64,000 nucleotides of DNA, taken from Planctomycetota bacterium. GTDB lineage: Bacteria > Planctomycetota > PLA2 > JAEUHO01. The stretch is taken from assembly GCA_020631815.1 (NCBI GenBank), contig JACKGW010000003.1:186001-250000 (forward strand), given 5' to 3'. The position numbers and the translations under genes were made by a program. The notes below the pieces were generated by a model. The model was given only the letters and a program-made list of their open reading frames with translations, was not told where the DNA came from and made no database searches. Positions 54,269-62,525 of this stretch are shown in pieces (the first letter of the stretch is position 1; every line of letters starts with the position of its first letter).

Positions 54269-54475
54269 ATGGCGCGTGGCCGAGCCCAGCTCCTGATCGC
54301 CGCCCTGGCCTTCTTCGCCCTGGCCCTCACCGCGTGCGGCGGCACTTCCTCGTGGACCTGGACCTGGGTCAGCGGCGACGGCAACACCACCGTCGACGCC
54401 TCCTACGACGGCACCGCCAAACCCCTCGCCTTCACCTACCCCATGTCCCCCCCCGAAACCGCCGCCGACTGGTAA
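54269..54475 (+). CDS. Small lipoprotein, 68 residues
   Basis: Signal peptide LLIAALAFFALALTACGG (lipid Cys at residue 22), then a Ser/Thr/Trp-rich mature part ending PETAADW. No family recognised. The start at 54269 is an ATG 8 nt after another out-of-frame ATG. Lies in the interval between repeats A2 and A3. Confidence 0.65.
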   Translation: MARGRAQLLIAALAFFALALTACGGTSSWTWTWVSGDGNTTVDASYDGTAKPLAFTYPMSPPETAADW

Positions 54476-54596
54476 CCCCTGCCTTCCTTGCCTTCGGCTG
54501 TGGCTCTTTGCCTTGCGAACCGCTCCTACGCAGTGGCCGCGTGGGTCTTCAAGGGCCGCGCACGATCGCGGCTCCATGCCCCGCTCGATAGCGGTC

Positions 54597-54716
54597 GGGT
54601 CGTCAGGACGACGGCGCCGCCAAGCGATCCGCGACGACTCGTAGCCGAGCTACTCGAGGAGCGGATCGCGCCGGCGCCGCCGAGTCCTGGCGAGCCGCGC
54701 CCCCATCGACAGGGGC
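54597..54716 (+). repeat. Structured repeat A, copy 3
   Basis: GGGTCGTCAGGACGAC hairpin; outer stem GGCGCCG/CGGCGCC (54613-54619 with 54672-54678); inner 9-bp stem GCGATCCGC/GCGGATCGC (54624-54632 with 54661-54669); invariant GACGACTCGT and ACTCGAGGA around apical GTAGC-CGA-GCTAC. The 3' part is GGCGAGCCGC plus a GCCCC/GGGGC hairpin ending at 54716. 15 bp from tRNA-Phe. Confidence 0.75.
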
Positions 54717-54731
54717 CACTCCCGAAAGAGA

Positions 54732-54807
54732 TGGTGGCTAGGGCCGGGATTGAACCGGCCACCTCCTGATTTTCAGTCAGGCGCTCTACCAACTGAGCTA
54801 CCTAGCC
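54732..54807 (-). tRNA. tRNA-Phe (GAA)
   Basis: 76 nt including encoded CCA. On the minus strand, acceptor GGCTAGG pairs with CCTAGCC followed by A and CCA. The D-arm AGCTCAGTTGGTAGAGC, anticodon stem CCTGA/TCAGG with loop CTGAAAA (anticodon GAA), and TPsiC arm GGTTCAATCC are all intact. Confidence 0.97.
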
Positions 54808-55106
54808 ATACCGACGCGCCATCCTCGGGACCCCTGAGCGGCGGACAAGTCTTTTCCGTGGCCGAACACCCTGACGCCGGAGGGTGCGGGCCGATTGGAC
54901 GCCGCGGCAACATCGGGGCTAGGATCCGCCGCGAGGGATGGCCCTCCGGACGCTTGTCCACGCCGGCCGCCCGCACCGCGTACCCCTTGAGGTGCCTGTC
55001 CCCTTCGAGGTCGTGAGGCGGCCCCCTGGCCGTGACGACCCTGCTGTCGCTCGAATCCTGCCGCTGGCCCGTCCTGTCGCGCCCGCCCCATCATGAGGAT
55101 CAGTCG
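54808..55106. other. Intergenic region right of tRNA-Phe
   Basis: 299 bp without gene or element. On the plus strand TTGGAC (54895) and TAGGAT (54920) resemble promoter hexamers, but the spacing is 19 bp. Possible promoter for the gene at 55107, not convincing. Confidence 0.4.
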
Positions 55107-55658
55107 ATGACCAACGACGATGTGCCCACGCCGTCGAGCCCTGCCCGCATTTCCATCCGCGTCGGAGACGATGCGTTCCATGTGGAGGGTCCGGAAGAGG
55201 TCGTGGAGCGAGCGATGCAGCGCTGGCTTGCTCGTATCGATCGCATGGCCCGCAACAACGGCTTCGGTCCCCTGCTGGCCGACGACCTCGGCGCGCTGGG
55301 ACTCGTGAACACGGCCGACGCCCCCGAGGCCCCCGCCCCAGCCGGCCCCCTGCCGCTGTCGACCTGGTACCAGGAGCGGCTGGTCCACCCCGAAGGCAAG
55401 CGCGGCATGGTCCAGGACCACGTGCTGCTGTTCGTCTACCACGTCACCCAGGTGCTCGGTGCGGCCGCGGCCACGACGAACGACATCCGCAACGGCTTCG
55501 ATGCGCTGGAGATGAAGCAGCCCAACGTCCCGGTGGTCGTCTACGGCCTCAAGAACAAGGGCATGCTCGACCCGGCCGACCAGTACGCGGCGTACACGCT
55601 GACGCCTGCCGGACGCCACTACATCGAAGAGCGCTACAGCCTCGTCCGCCACGGCTGA
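55107..55658 (+). CDS. Conserved-looking protein of unknown function, possible winged helix
   Basis: 183 residues from the ATG at 55107; a longer frame lacks a good start. The C-terminal 80 residues (DHVLLFVYHVTQVLGA, then NDIRNGFDALEM, KNKGMLDP and YTLTPAGRHYIEERY) look like a winged-helix DNA-binding domain of PadR/RPA-like type. The N-terminal half is uncertain. Family not recognised; could be a transcriptional regulator. Confidence 0.7.
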   Translation: MTNDDVPTPSSPARISIRVGDDAFHVEGPEEVVERAMQRWLARIDRMARNNGFGPLLADDLGALGLVNTADAPEAPAPAGPLPLSTWYQERLVHPEGKRGMVQDHVLLFVYHVTQVLGAAAATTNDIRNGFDALEMKQPNVPVVVYGLKNKGMLDPADQYAAYTLTPAGRHYIEERYSLVRHG

Positions 55659-55676
55659 GCCGCGCCGCGGCAGGGG

Positions 55677-56603
55677 TCAGGAGACGACGCGCGCGACGTC
55701 CTTGCGGATCTGCGCCACCAACGCACCCACGTCGGGGAAGCGCTGCTCCTCCCTGAGGTGGCGCACGAAGGCGACCTCCAGGACCTCGCCGTAGAGGTCG
55801 CCCGCAAATCCCGGCAGGTGCACCTCGAGCTTGAGCGGTGCGTGCGCGGCGCCCGCATCCACCGTGGGGCGTCGCCCCAGGTTGGCAACGGCGCGATGCC
55901 ACTCGCCTCCGGCCACGCGGGCTCGCACCTCGTACACACCGGCAGGCGGCAAGACGACGTTGCCCGTCTCGACGTTGGCGGTGGGAAACCCCAGCTGACG
56001 CCCACGTCCATCGCCGCGCACGACGGGCCCTGCCACGTCGGCCGGCCGGCCCAAGAGCCTCTCGGCCGTGGCGAGGTCACCCGACTCGATGGCGTCCCGG
56101 ATTCGTGTCGAGGACACGGGGCGCCCATCGAGGAGCACGGCGGGCGCTTCCTCGACCACGACCCCGAGGGCCTCCGCGTGCGGACGGACCGCGGTGAAGG
56201 TACCGAGCCCTCCGTGGCCGAAGTTGCCGTTGTAGCCAAACAGCAGCGCCGACAGACCCAGCCGTGCGACGAGGATGTCGTCGAAGAAGGCCTGCCAGGT
56301 CAGGGCACGCAGGCTCTCGTCGAAGGGCAGCACGACGGCGACGTCCACACCCAGGCGCGCCAAGCCCTCGAGCCGCCGCGGCAGGGCGACGAGCGGGCGC
56401 GGCGGCGCGCCGCGGATCACGGCCATGGGGTGCGTCGCGAACGTCACGACGAGGCGCTCGCCCCCCGTTCGCTCCCCGAGGCGCCCGAGCTGCTCGATCA
56501 GGGCGACGTGTCCCCGGTGCAGCCCGTCGAAGGTCCCGACGGTCACGGTGGGGCGGCGCAACGCGGCCGCATCGAGGCCCTCGAGACCGTGGAGCGTTCG
56601 CAC
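55677..56603 (-). CDS. ribF: Bifunctional riboflavin kinase/FAD synthetase
   Basis: 308 residues from a GTG. FAD synthetase domain: TFDGLHRGHVALIEQLGRLG (about 24-43), GYNGNFGHGGLGTF, VSSTRIRDAIESGD. Riboflavin kinase domain: VRGDGRGRQLGFPTANV, then a C-terminal LPGFAGDLYGEVLEVAFVRHLREEQRFP. It converts riboflavin to FMN and FAD. Separated by 5 bp from the peptide deformylase stop. Confidence 0.95.
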   Translation of the reverse strand: MRTLHGLEGLDAAALRRPTVTVGTFDGLHRGHVALIEQLGRLGERTGGERLVVTFATHPMAVIRGAPPRPLVALPRRLEGLARLGVDVAVVLPFDESLRALTWQAFFDDILVARLGLSALLFGYNGNFGHGGLGTFTAVRPHAEALGVVVEEAPAVLLDGRPVSSTRIRDAIESGDLATAERLLGRPADVAGPVVRGDGRGRQLGFPTANVETGNVVLPPAGVYEVRARVAGGEWHRAVANLGRRPTVDAGAAHAPLKLEVHLPGFAGDLYGEVLEVAFVRHLREEQRFPDVGALVAQIRKDVARVVS

Positions 56604-56608
56604 CGCGA

Positions 56609-57133
56609 TCAGGCGCGGCCGGAGCCGTCCTTCGCGGCGTAGGCCGCGCGGAAGGCCTGCAGCTGGTCCTCGACCTCGGCGCGCGCCGTGGGAGTCATGC
56701 GATCGGGGAACATCACGCCTTCGAGGTGGTCGTGCTCGTGCTGGAAGACCCGGGCCGGGAAGTCCTCCAAGTCGCGCTCGTGCAGCCGGCCGTCGAGGTC
56801 GCGGTAGCGCACCCGGATCCGCTCGGCCCGGACGACGGGGCCGTAGAGGCCAGGAAGCGAGAGGCAGCCCTCGTCCCCTTCGACCTCGCCGTGGCGCTCG
56901 AGGATCTCGGGATCGACGACCACCTCCTCGTCACCCGGGGCGCCCGACGGGCAGACCAGCATCACGCGGCGCCCCACGCCCACCTGCGGCGCGGCCAAAC
57001 CGACGCCCTTGAGGCGGAACATCACGCGGCGCATGGCGGCGACGACGGAGCGCAGCTCCTCGTCCACGCTGCCGACCGGGCTCGCGGGCCGGGTCAGGAC
57101 GGGATCAGGCCAGTACACGATGTCGAGCGCCAT
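56609..57133 (-). CDS. def: Peptide deformylase
   Basis: 174 residues from the ATG at 57133. Motif 1 GVGLAAPQVG (43-52), motif 2 EGCLSLPG with metal ligand Cys90, motif 3 QHEHDHLEG with His132, His136 and the catalytic Glu133. It removes the formyl group from nascent proteins. A longer frame upstream has no resemblance. Coupled to ribF. Confidence 0.97.
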   Translation of the reverse strand: MALDIVYWPDPVLTRPASPVGSVDEELRSVVAAMRRVMFRLKGVGLAAPQVGVGRRVMLVCPSGAPGDEEVVVDPEILERHGEVEGDEGCLSLPGLYGPVVRAERIRVRYRDLDGRLHERDLEDFPARVFQHEHDHLEGVMFPDRMTPTARAEVEDQLQAFRAAYAAKDGSGRA

Positions 57134-57275
57134 CGGCGGCAGTGTACCGCTGGGAAGGCAGCGGGCCCTCTCGCGGCGCGGCATGCACGGCCCGGCCCGC
57201 GGAGGACCGCGGTCGGGGGGCCTCTTCGGCGCCGATTCTGGCTACCCTTGGGCCCCGCCCCATCTCGGAGACCCC

Positions 57276-58622
57276 ATGGCCGTCGGCGACATCAAGGTGA
57301 AGGCCCGCGAGGCCTTGAAGCGCAAGCAGTACGAGCTCTCCACGGAGATGTCGCAGGAGTACCTCGGTCTCCAGCCGGACGACGAGGAGGCCATGTCGAT
57401 CTTCTTCCAGGCCGCCCGCAAGCTGCGGGAGACCCGGGGCAAGAGCCTCTTCGGCGGCATGCTCTCCAAGGTGTCGGCCGGCGCGAGCAAGGACCCTCGC
57501 AAGCGCATGGCCTCGTGCCTGCGCGCACTGGCGAAGAACCCCGAGGACAAGAGCGCCTGCATGACGCTCGGCCAGGCGTGCTTGGACGCCAACGCGTTCG
57601 GGAGCGCCGTGGTCGCCTTCCAGCAGGCGGCCGAAGGCGAGGAGAAGGACCCCGAGCCCTACAAGCGACTGGGTGAGGCCTTGGGCCGTCGCGGTCGCCT
57701 GCCCGAGGCGCTCGATGCCCTCTCGCGCGCGATCCAGATCGCCCCCCGCGACCAGGAGGCGATCAAGCTGCGCAAGAACCTCGCCGCCGAGGGCGCGCTG
57801 AAGGTCGCCGGCTACGAGACGGCCCAGTCCAGCCGCGACCTCATCAAGGACAAGGACGTGGCGCGCCAGCTCGAGAGCGAGCAGCGGCTGCAGATGACAC
57901 CGGAACACGCAGCGTCCGAGCTCGAGCAGGTGCAAGAGCGCCTCGCCGAGAACCCGGGCGACATGAAGCTGCTGCTGCGCGCAGGCGACTTGCTGCTGCA
58001 GCAGGGGCAGCGCGAGGCCGCGCTCACCTCCTTCGAGAAGGCCTTGGCCCAGGACCGCGGCAACTTCGACCTCTCCGTGCGCGTCGGCGACCTCAAGCTC
58101 CAGCCCTTGAAGGAGGCTGCGGCACGAGCTCGCGAGGCCGCGCGCCAAGCACCGGGAGACGCCGCCCTCCAAGCCGCTGCGGCGCAGGCGATGAAGCCGC
58201 TGATCGAGGCGAGCCTCGTCGAGTACGGCCGGCGCGTGAAGGAGCACCCGCTCGACCTCACCGAGCACTTCCGCCTCGGTCAGTGGCTGCTGCAGGCCGA
58301 GCGCGTGGACGAGGCCCTGGCCGAGTTCCAGCAGACGGTCCGCGACCCCAACCTGAAGGTGCGCAGCCTCCGCTTCCAGGCCAAGTGCTTCGAGTCGAAG
58401 GGCATCCTCAACCTCGCGGCCAAGAAGCTGGAGGAGGCGGCCCAGTCCTTCCCCGGCCTCAACACCCCCGCGGCCAAGGAGGTCCACTACGACCTCGCCG
58501 ACCTCTTGGCCCGGATGGACCGCGGGCCCGAGGCCCGGGACATCTTCGAGCGCATCGTCGAGGAGGACGCCTCCTACCGCGACGTGCTCCAGCGCCTCTC
58601 GGACCTCTCCAGCACGGCCTGA
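57276..58622 (+). CDS. TPR-repeat protein
   Basis: 448 residues from the ATG at 57276, with GGAG 6 to 9 nt upstream. Repeated helix pairs with TPR spacing, for example KNPEDKSACMTLGQACLDANAFGSAVVAFQQAAEG, DPEPYKRLGEALGRRGRLPEALDALSRAIQIAP, and DLLLQQGQREAALTSFEKALAQD. No signal peptide, so cytoplasmic. Likely a protein-interaction scaffold; partner unknown. Transcribed toward rpsT. Confidence 0.88.
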   Translation: MAVGDIKVKAREALKRKQYELSTEMSQEYLGLQPDDEEAMSIFFQAARKLRETRGKSLFGGMLSKVSAGASKDPRKRMASCLRALAKNPEDKSACMTLGQACLDANAFGSAVVAFQQAAEGEEKDPEPYKRLGEALGRRGRLPEALDALSRAIQIAPRDQEAIKLRKNLAAEGALKVAGYETAQSSRDLIKDKDVARQLESEQRLQMTPEHAASELEQVQERLAENPGDMKLLLRAGDLLLQQGQREAALTSFEKALAQDRGNFDLSVRVGDLKLQPLKEAAARAREAARQAPGDAALQAAAAQAMKPLIEASLVEYGRRVKEHPLDLTEHFRLGQWLLQAERVDEALAEFQQTVRDPNLKVRSLRFQAKCFESKGILNLAAKKLEEAAQSFPGLNTPAAKEVHYDLADLLARMDRGPEARDIFERIVEEDASYRDVLQRLSDLSSTA

Positions 58623-58632
58623 CCCGGCAAGC

Positions 58633-58675
58633 CGGCCTCCGCCGTGGGCCCGGGGCCTGCGGTGGCCAGGCCGGA
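58633..58675 (+). terminator. GC-rich hairpin after TPR gene
   Basis: CCGGCCT..AGGCCGG arms with inner CCGCC..GGTGG pairing form a hairpin 11 bp after the TPR stop. No T-run follows. It may act as terminator or as part of the S20 leader. Confidence 0.35.
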
Positions 58676-58716
58676 GCCCGCCCGGCGCGCCCCCGACCGC
58701 TCGGGCATTTCGTGGA

Positions 58717-58759
58717 CCCCGCCGGGCCCCATGCCAACCTCGTTGGCTTCCCGGCGGGG
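58717..58759 (+). promoter_or_regulatory. Two-tier hairpin in rpsT leader
   Basis: Perfect 10-bp outer stem CCCCGCCGGG/CCCGGCGGGG (58717-58726 with 58750-58759) and a 6-bp inner stem GCCAAC-CTC-GTTGGC (58733-58747), 45 bp before the S20 start. A possible site for S20 autoregulation or an attenuator; function is inference. Confidence 0.5.
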
Positions 58760-58804
58760 TGCCGGGACCACGTCGTTCAAGACCCAGACCGGGAGCGCCC
58801 AGCC

Positions 58805-59068
58805 GTGCCGAACTCCGCCTCCGCGAAGAAGCGCGTTCGTCAGACCGATGACCGCACGCTGCGCAACAAGGACCGCCGTGGTGCCGTGCGCGGCAGCGTC
58901 AAGCGCTTGGAAGCCGCCATCGCCGCAGGCGACAAGGCCGCGGCCCAAGCCGAGCTGACGACCACCTACCAGGCCATCGACAAGGCCGCGAAGAAGCGCG
59001 TCATGCACCCCAACACCGCAGGCAACACGAAGGCTCGCCTCGCCCGCCGCGTCAACGCGATCAAGTAG
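58805..59068 (+). CDS. rpsT: Small ribosomal subunit protein S20
   Basis: 87 residues from a GTG at 58805. NSASAKKRVRQTDDRTLRNKDRRGAVRGSVKRLEAAI and KAAKKRVMHPNTAGNTKARLARRVNAIK match S20, a 16S-binding protein of the 30S subunit. A CGGGAG site lies 9 nt upstream. The last 12 codons including the stop are repeated at 59098-59133 with synonymous changes only. Confidence 0.95.
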   Translation: MPNSASAKKRVRQTDDRTLRNKDRRGAVRGSVKRLEAAIAAGDKAAAQAELTTTYQAIDKAAKKRVMHPNTAGNTKARLARRVNAIK

Positions 59069-59097
59069 CGGTTGTCTCTGACGGGCGGGCTCGGGTG

Positions 59098-59133
59098 GCT
59101 CGCCTTGCCCGCCGTGTGAACGCCATCAAGTAG
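59098..59133 (+). repeat. Diverged duplicate of the rpsT 3' end
   Basis: GCT CGC CTT GCC CGC CGT repeats the rpsT end GCT CGC CTC GCC CGC CGC and continues GTG AAC GCC ATC AAG TAG. It encodes the same ARLARRVNAIK-stop. 32 of 36 bases match the original at 59033-59068; all four differences are third-position synonymous. 29 bp of non-matching DNA separate the copies. Confidence 0.85.
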
Positions 59134-59136
59134 GGA

Positions 59137-60327
59137 TCAGCCCCGGACGCGATCTGCAACGCGTCCCAACGCCTCGCAGGCGAGATCGACGTCACGGTCG
59201 GTGACGGCGTAGGAGATGCGCACGTGGCCCGGGCGGCCGAAGCCCGAGCCCGGCACCACGAGCAGGCGCTCCTCCAAGCAGGCCTTCACGAAGTCCACGT
59301 CGTCCATGCCCTCGCGAGGGATGCGGGGGAACAGGTAGAAGGCACCCTCGGGGCGCACGCACGCGTAGCCGTGTCGCTGGAGGGCTTCGAGCAAGCGCAA
59401 GCGCTTGGCCGCGTAGCCCGCGAGATCCACCTTCACGTCGAGAAGTCCCTCGACAAGACGCTGCTGCAAGGCCGGGGCGTTCACGAAGCCCAGGATGCGG
59501 TTGGTGAACGTGAACGCACCGACCAGCTGCGCGGCGTCGGGGCGCTCCGGGTTCACGGCCACGTAGCCGATGCGCTCTCCGGGCAGCGCCAGGTCCTTCG
59601 AGAACGACGTGACGTGGATCGTGTCCGCGTAGTGACGCACGGGCCACGGCACGTCGACATCGTCGTAGGTGATCGCCCGGTACGGCTCGTCGGAGATCAG
59701 GTAGATCGGGCGGCCGTGCTCTTCGCTGCGACGCGTGAGGACCTCGGCCAGCGCATCGAGGTCTTCGGCGGGGTAGACGACGCCCGTCGGGTTGTTGGGC
59801 GCGTTCACCAAGACCGCCCGCGTGCGCGGCGTGATCGCTGCATCGATGGCCTTGGCATCCGGACGAAAGCGCTCGTCGGTCTGGACCAGCACCATCCGAC
59901 CGCCGTGGTTGGTGATGTAGAAGCGGTACTCGACGAAGAACGGGGCGAGGACGATGACCTCGTCCTCGGGGTCGAGCAGCCCCTTGAAGATCACGTTCAG
60001 GCCCCCACCCGCGCCCACCGTCATGACGACGTCGTCGCCGCGGTAGCCAACGCCCGTGCGGCGCGCCAGGTGCGCGGCGACGGCCGCACGGGTGGAGGGG
60101 TAGCCCGCGTTGGGCATGTAGCGGTGCGTGCCCGCGTCCGGCGAGGCGGCCAGCTCGCGCAGCCGCTCGACGACGGCCGCGGGCGGCTCGACCACGGGGT
60201 TGCCCAACGAGAGGTCGGCCACGTTCTCCGCGCCGAGGCGGGCCTTGAGGCGCACGCCTTCCTCGAACATGCGACGGATCCAGGACGCGCCTGCCTGCGC
60301 GTCTGCCACGGCTCGGCTGATGCTCAT
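59137..60327 (-). CDS. Pyridoxal-phosphate aminotransferase, class I/II
   Basis: 396 residues from the ATG at 60327. Fold type I motifs: NAPNNPTG (Asn179), ISDEPYR (Asp213, Tyr216), SFSKDLALPGERIGY with Lys244 as the Schiff base, and a C-terminal RISYAVTD with the carboxylate-binding Arg. Probably an aspartate or aromatic aminotransferase; substrate not decided by sequence. Its stop lies 3 bp from the duplicated rpsT end. Confidence 0.92.
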   Translation of the reverse strand: MSISRAVADAQAGASWIRRMFEEGVRLKARLGAENVADLSLGNPVVEPPAAVVERLRELAASPDAGTHRYMPNAGYPSTRAAVAAHLARRTGVGYRGDDVVMTVGAGGGLNVIFKGLLDPEDEVIVLAPFFVEYRFYITNHGGRMVLVQTDERFRPDAKAIDAAITPRTRAVLVNAPNNPTGVVYPAEDLDALAEVLTRRSEEHGRPIYLISDEPYRAITYDDVDVPWPVRHYADTIHVTSFSKDLALPGERIGYVAVNPERPDAAQLVGAFTFTNRILGFVNAPALQQRLVEGLLDVKVDLAGYAAKRLRLLEALQRHGYACVRPEGAFYLFPRIPREGMDDVDFVKACLEERLLVVPGSGFGRPGHVRISYAVTDRDVDLACEALGRVADRVRG

Positions 60328-60406
60328 CCGCGCACGGTACCCGCCCCGCGCGCTGGGCACGACGGCGCGCGGGGCGCGGAGCCTCCGCGACGCCCGGCGA
60401 GCGCCT

Positions 60407-60883
60407 CTAGACGGCGTCCGGCGTGCCGCGGGCCCGGAGCAGCTGGTTGGTGTGGCGCAGCGGATGCATGACGGCGTGCTCCAGCATGGCGTCCACGCAG
60501 TAGGCGGGGCCCCAGGGTGCGGGGAAGACCTCGAGCTCGCCCGTCTTGCCGTCCACGTCCTTCAGCGGACCGTCCCAGCGCTCCAGCACGTGCTCGACGT
60601 ACGCGTCGAGACGTCCAGCCACGTCGTCGGGTACCGCGTCTACGCCCGGGTCCGGGAGGCCCAGGACGCGACAACACCAGAGCAGATAGCCCCGCGCGGC
60701 TCGCAGCACGTGCGACAGCAGCGCCTCGAGGCTCGCGCAGTCCGGGTCGTCACTGGCCGGGAGGCGGACCCCGTCTGCGGCTGCCGCCCGCCAGACCTCG
60801 ACGAAGCGACGAAGCTCGCGCTCGTGAAGTGCCACGAGGGCGCGGGCGCCTCCCCATCGATAGCCGTCGTGCCGTCGTTCCAT
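60407..60883 (-). CDS. DinB-like protein
   Basis: 158 residues. LEALLSHVLRAARGYLLWCCRVLGLP with an early His, and MLEHAVMHPLRHTNQLLR with two further His, fit the DinB/YfiT four-helix fold with a three-His metal site. Members include bacillithiol- and mycothiol-linked enzymes and damage-induced proteins. Specific role unknown. Confidence 0.75.
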   Translation of the reverse strand: MERRHDGYRWGGARALVALHERELRRFVEVWRAAAADGVRLPASDDPDCASLEALLSHVLRAARGYLLWCCRVLGLPDPGVDAVPDDVAGRLDAYVEHVLERWDGPLKDVDGKTGELEVFPAPWGPAYCVDAMLEHAVMHPLRHTNQLLRARGTPDAV

Positions 60884-60916
60884 GGGCGCAGCGTAGACCG
60901 CTGGTCGTCGGATGCG

Positions 60917-62356
60917 CTACTCGTCGGTCCAGATCCGCGCGTAGCGGTACGGCGCCTCCAAGCAGAGCGTCATCATGGCGGTGCTGTAGACGCGCCCGCC
61001 GTCGGGCCCCCACGGACCGACCGGATCCCAGGATCCGCGGAACAGGCAGGCATCGGTGTCCTGGCGCTGCGTGTCGACGAGCGCCTTCTGGAGCGCCGCG
61101 TTCCACGTGGCCCAGGCATCGCCACCCACCTGGTGCAGGGCCTCGGTGGCGAAGTGCCAGTAGGCCATGTCGATCGAGCCGTCGATGAGGTTCCAGACCG
61201 GGAGGTGGTCCAAGCACAGCTTGACGCCCTTCTGGATGATCTCGCTCTTGGCCGGATGTTCGCGCCCGTAGATGCGCATCAGGACGCCCACGGCGGTCAT
61301 CGACTCGGAGCGCTCGGCAGGGAAGCGGTCGACCAGGCCGGCGGGGCGTGCAGGCCCCGTGCCACGCTGGACGTAGCCGACGCGGCCCGTCTCCATGTCG
61401 GTGGCCTTGTCGAGCCAGTTGCGTATGCCGTCGACGGTGGGCGTGTCCTCGAGCACCAACGGAGCGGGTCGACCGCTCGCGATGGCCGCGGCATTGATCG
61501 TGCGCGCTGACATGACGACGCTTCCCATCCAGCCGGTGATCGACGTGTCGTTGTCGCCGGGCTGGATGCCGTAGCGCCATGCAAAGTACGGGTTGCGCGC
61601 TTGGGCGATGAACTCGACCGCACGTTGGGCTGTCCACTTGAAAATCGGGCTCTCGGTCATGCCATAGGCCTCGACCATGGCGAGGGATGCGGCGGCATGG
61701 TTGTAGCCGTACTGCTGGCTGGAGCGCGCGCCGAAGCAACCCTCCGGATCCTGCACGTCCTTGAGGTACTTGAGACCCCTGCCGACGGTCTTGGCGTACT
61801 CGTGGTCACCGCGGTTCGTGTAGCCCGCTCCCAAGTACGCAGAGAGCGCCAGTCCCGTGACGCCGACGTCGTACAGCGGCTTGCCCTGGCCATCGATCGG
61901 TTGCTCGTCCGTCGACGGCTTGCCATCGCACCAGTGATGGAAGCCGCCCGCCTCCCAGCGACCGTCGGGTGACTGGTGGGCGGCGAGCCAACGCAGCGCC
62001 CGGTCGATGGCCACGTCCGCTCGCGGGTCGCGCCCCGACATCTGGTGGCGCACCGTGTCGCGGCCCAGGCCGCTCCGAGTGGGGAACGGCTGGCGAGGGC
62101 CCAAAGGCCAACGGTCCGGCGGCCCCTCGAACGGAAAGTCCTCACCGTGGGTCGGTTCCTCGGGCGGTTGGCCGTCCCTCGCCGGCGGGGGCGGATCATC
62201 GTCGTCGGCGGCGGCGGCGCGAATCCAGCTGCTTCCGACGCCACCGGGCCCGTCGTCGGCCCCTGGGCCGCTGCTGCCCACCAGGACGAGAAGTCCCAGC
62301 ACCATCAGTCCGTACGGCAGAGCCGACGCTCTCGAGGTCGTGGCGCGATCGTCCAT
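60917..62356 (-). CDS. Squalene-cyclase-like/prenyltransferase repeat protein
   Basis: 479 residues from the ATG at 62356. Hydrophobic anchor YGLMVLGLLVLVGSS (about 15-30), a disordered Pro/Asp-rich linker to about 110, then alpha-alpha barrel repeats such as IDRALRWLAAHQSPDGRWE and DVGVTGLALSAYLGAG, then GGRVYSTAMMTLCLEAPYRY. The cyclase catalytic DxDD motif is not visible, so terpene cyclisation is unlikely. Similar proteins are common in Planctomycetota with unknown role. An AAGGGG site precedes the start. Confidence 0.85.
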   Translation of the reverse strand: MDDRATTSRASALPYGLMVLGLLVLVGSSGPGADDGPGGVGSSWIRAAAADDDDPPPPARDGQPPEEPTHGEDFPFEGPPDRWPLGPRQPFPTRSGLGRDTVRHQMSGRDPRADVAIDRALRWLAAHQSPDGRWEAGGFHHWCDGKPSTDEQPIDGQGKPLYDVGVTGLALSAYLGAGYTNRGDHEYAKTVGRGLKYLKDVQDPEGCFGARSSQQYGYNHAAASLAMVEAYGMTESPIFKWTAQRAVEFIAQARNPYFAWRYGIQPGDNDTSITGWMGSVVMSARTINAAAIASGRPAPLVLEDTPTVDGIRNWLDKATDMETGRVGYVQRGTGPARPAGLVDRFPAERSESMTAVGVLMRIYGREHPAKSEIIQKGVKLCLDHLPVWNLIDGSIDMAYWHFATEALHQVGGDAWATWNAALQKALVDTQRQDTDACLFRGSWDPVGPWGPDGGRVYSTAMMTLCLEAPYRYARIWTDE

Positions 62357-62525
62357 GGCAGCACCCCTTCTCGGGTGCCACGCGGGTCGGACGTGCGCAC
62401 CCGGAACCAGCTGACCGCGGGGCCCGGACACAGCGCCGCCGCGGAGTCTCCACGGGGGTGAACGCACGTTCGCCGCCCGGGTTCATCCCGGGCGACGGGG
62501 CGGTTTGGTGACGACCTACGAACGC

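Noticed and set aside
54895..54925. TTGGAC and TAGGAT as a promoter for the gene at 55107
   Set aside because: Spacing is 19 bp and no second line of support.
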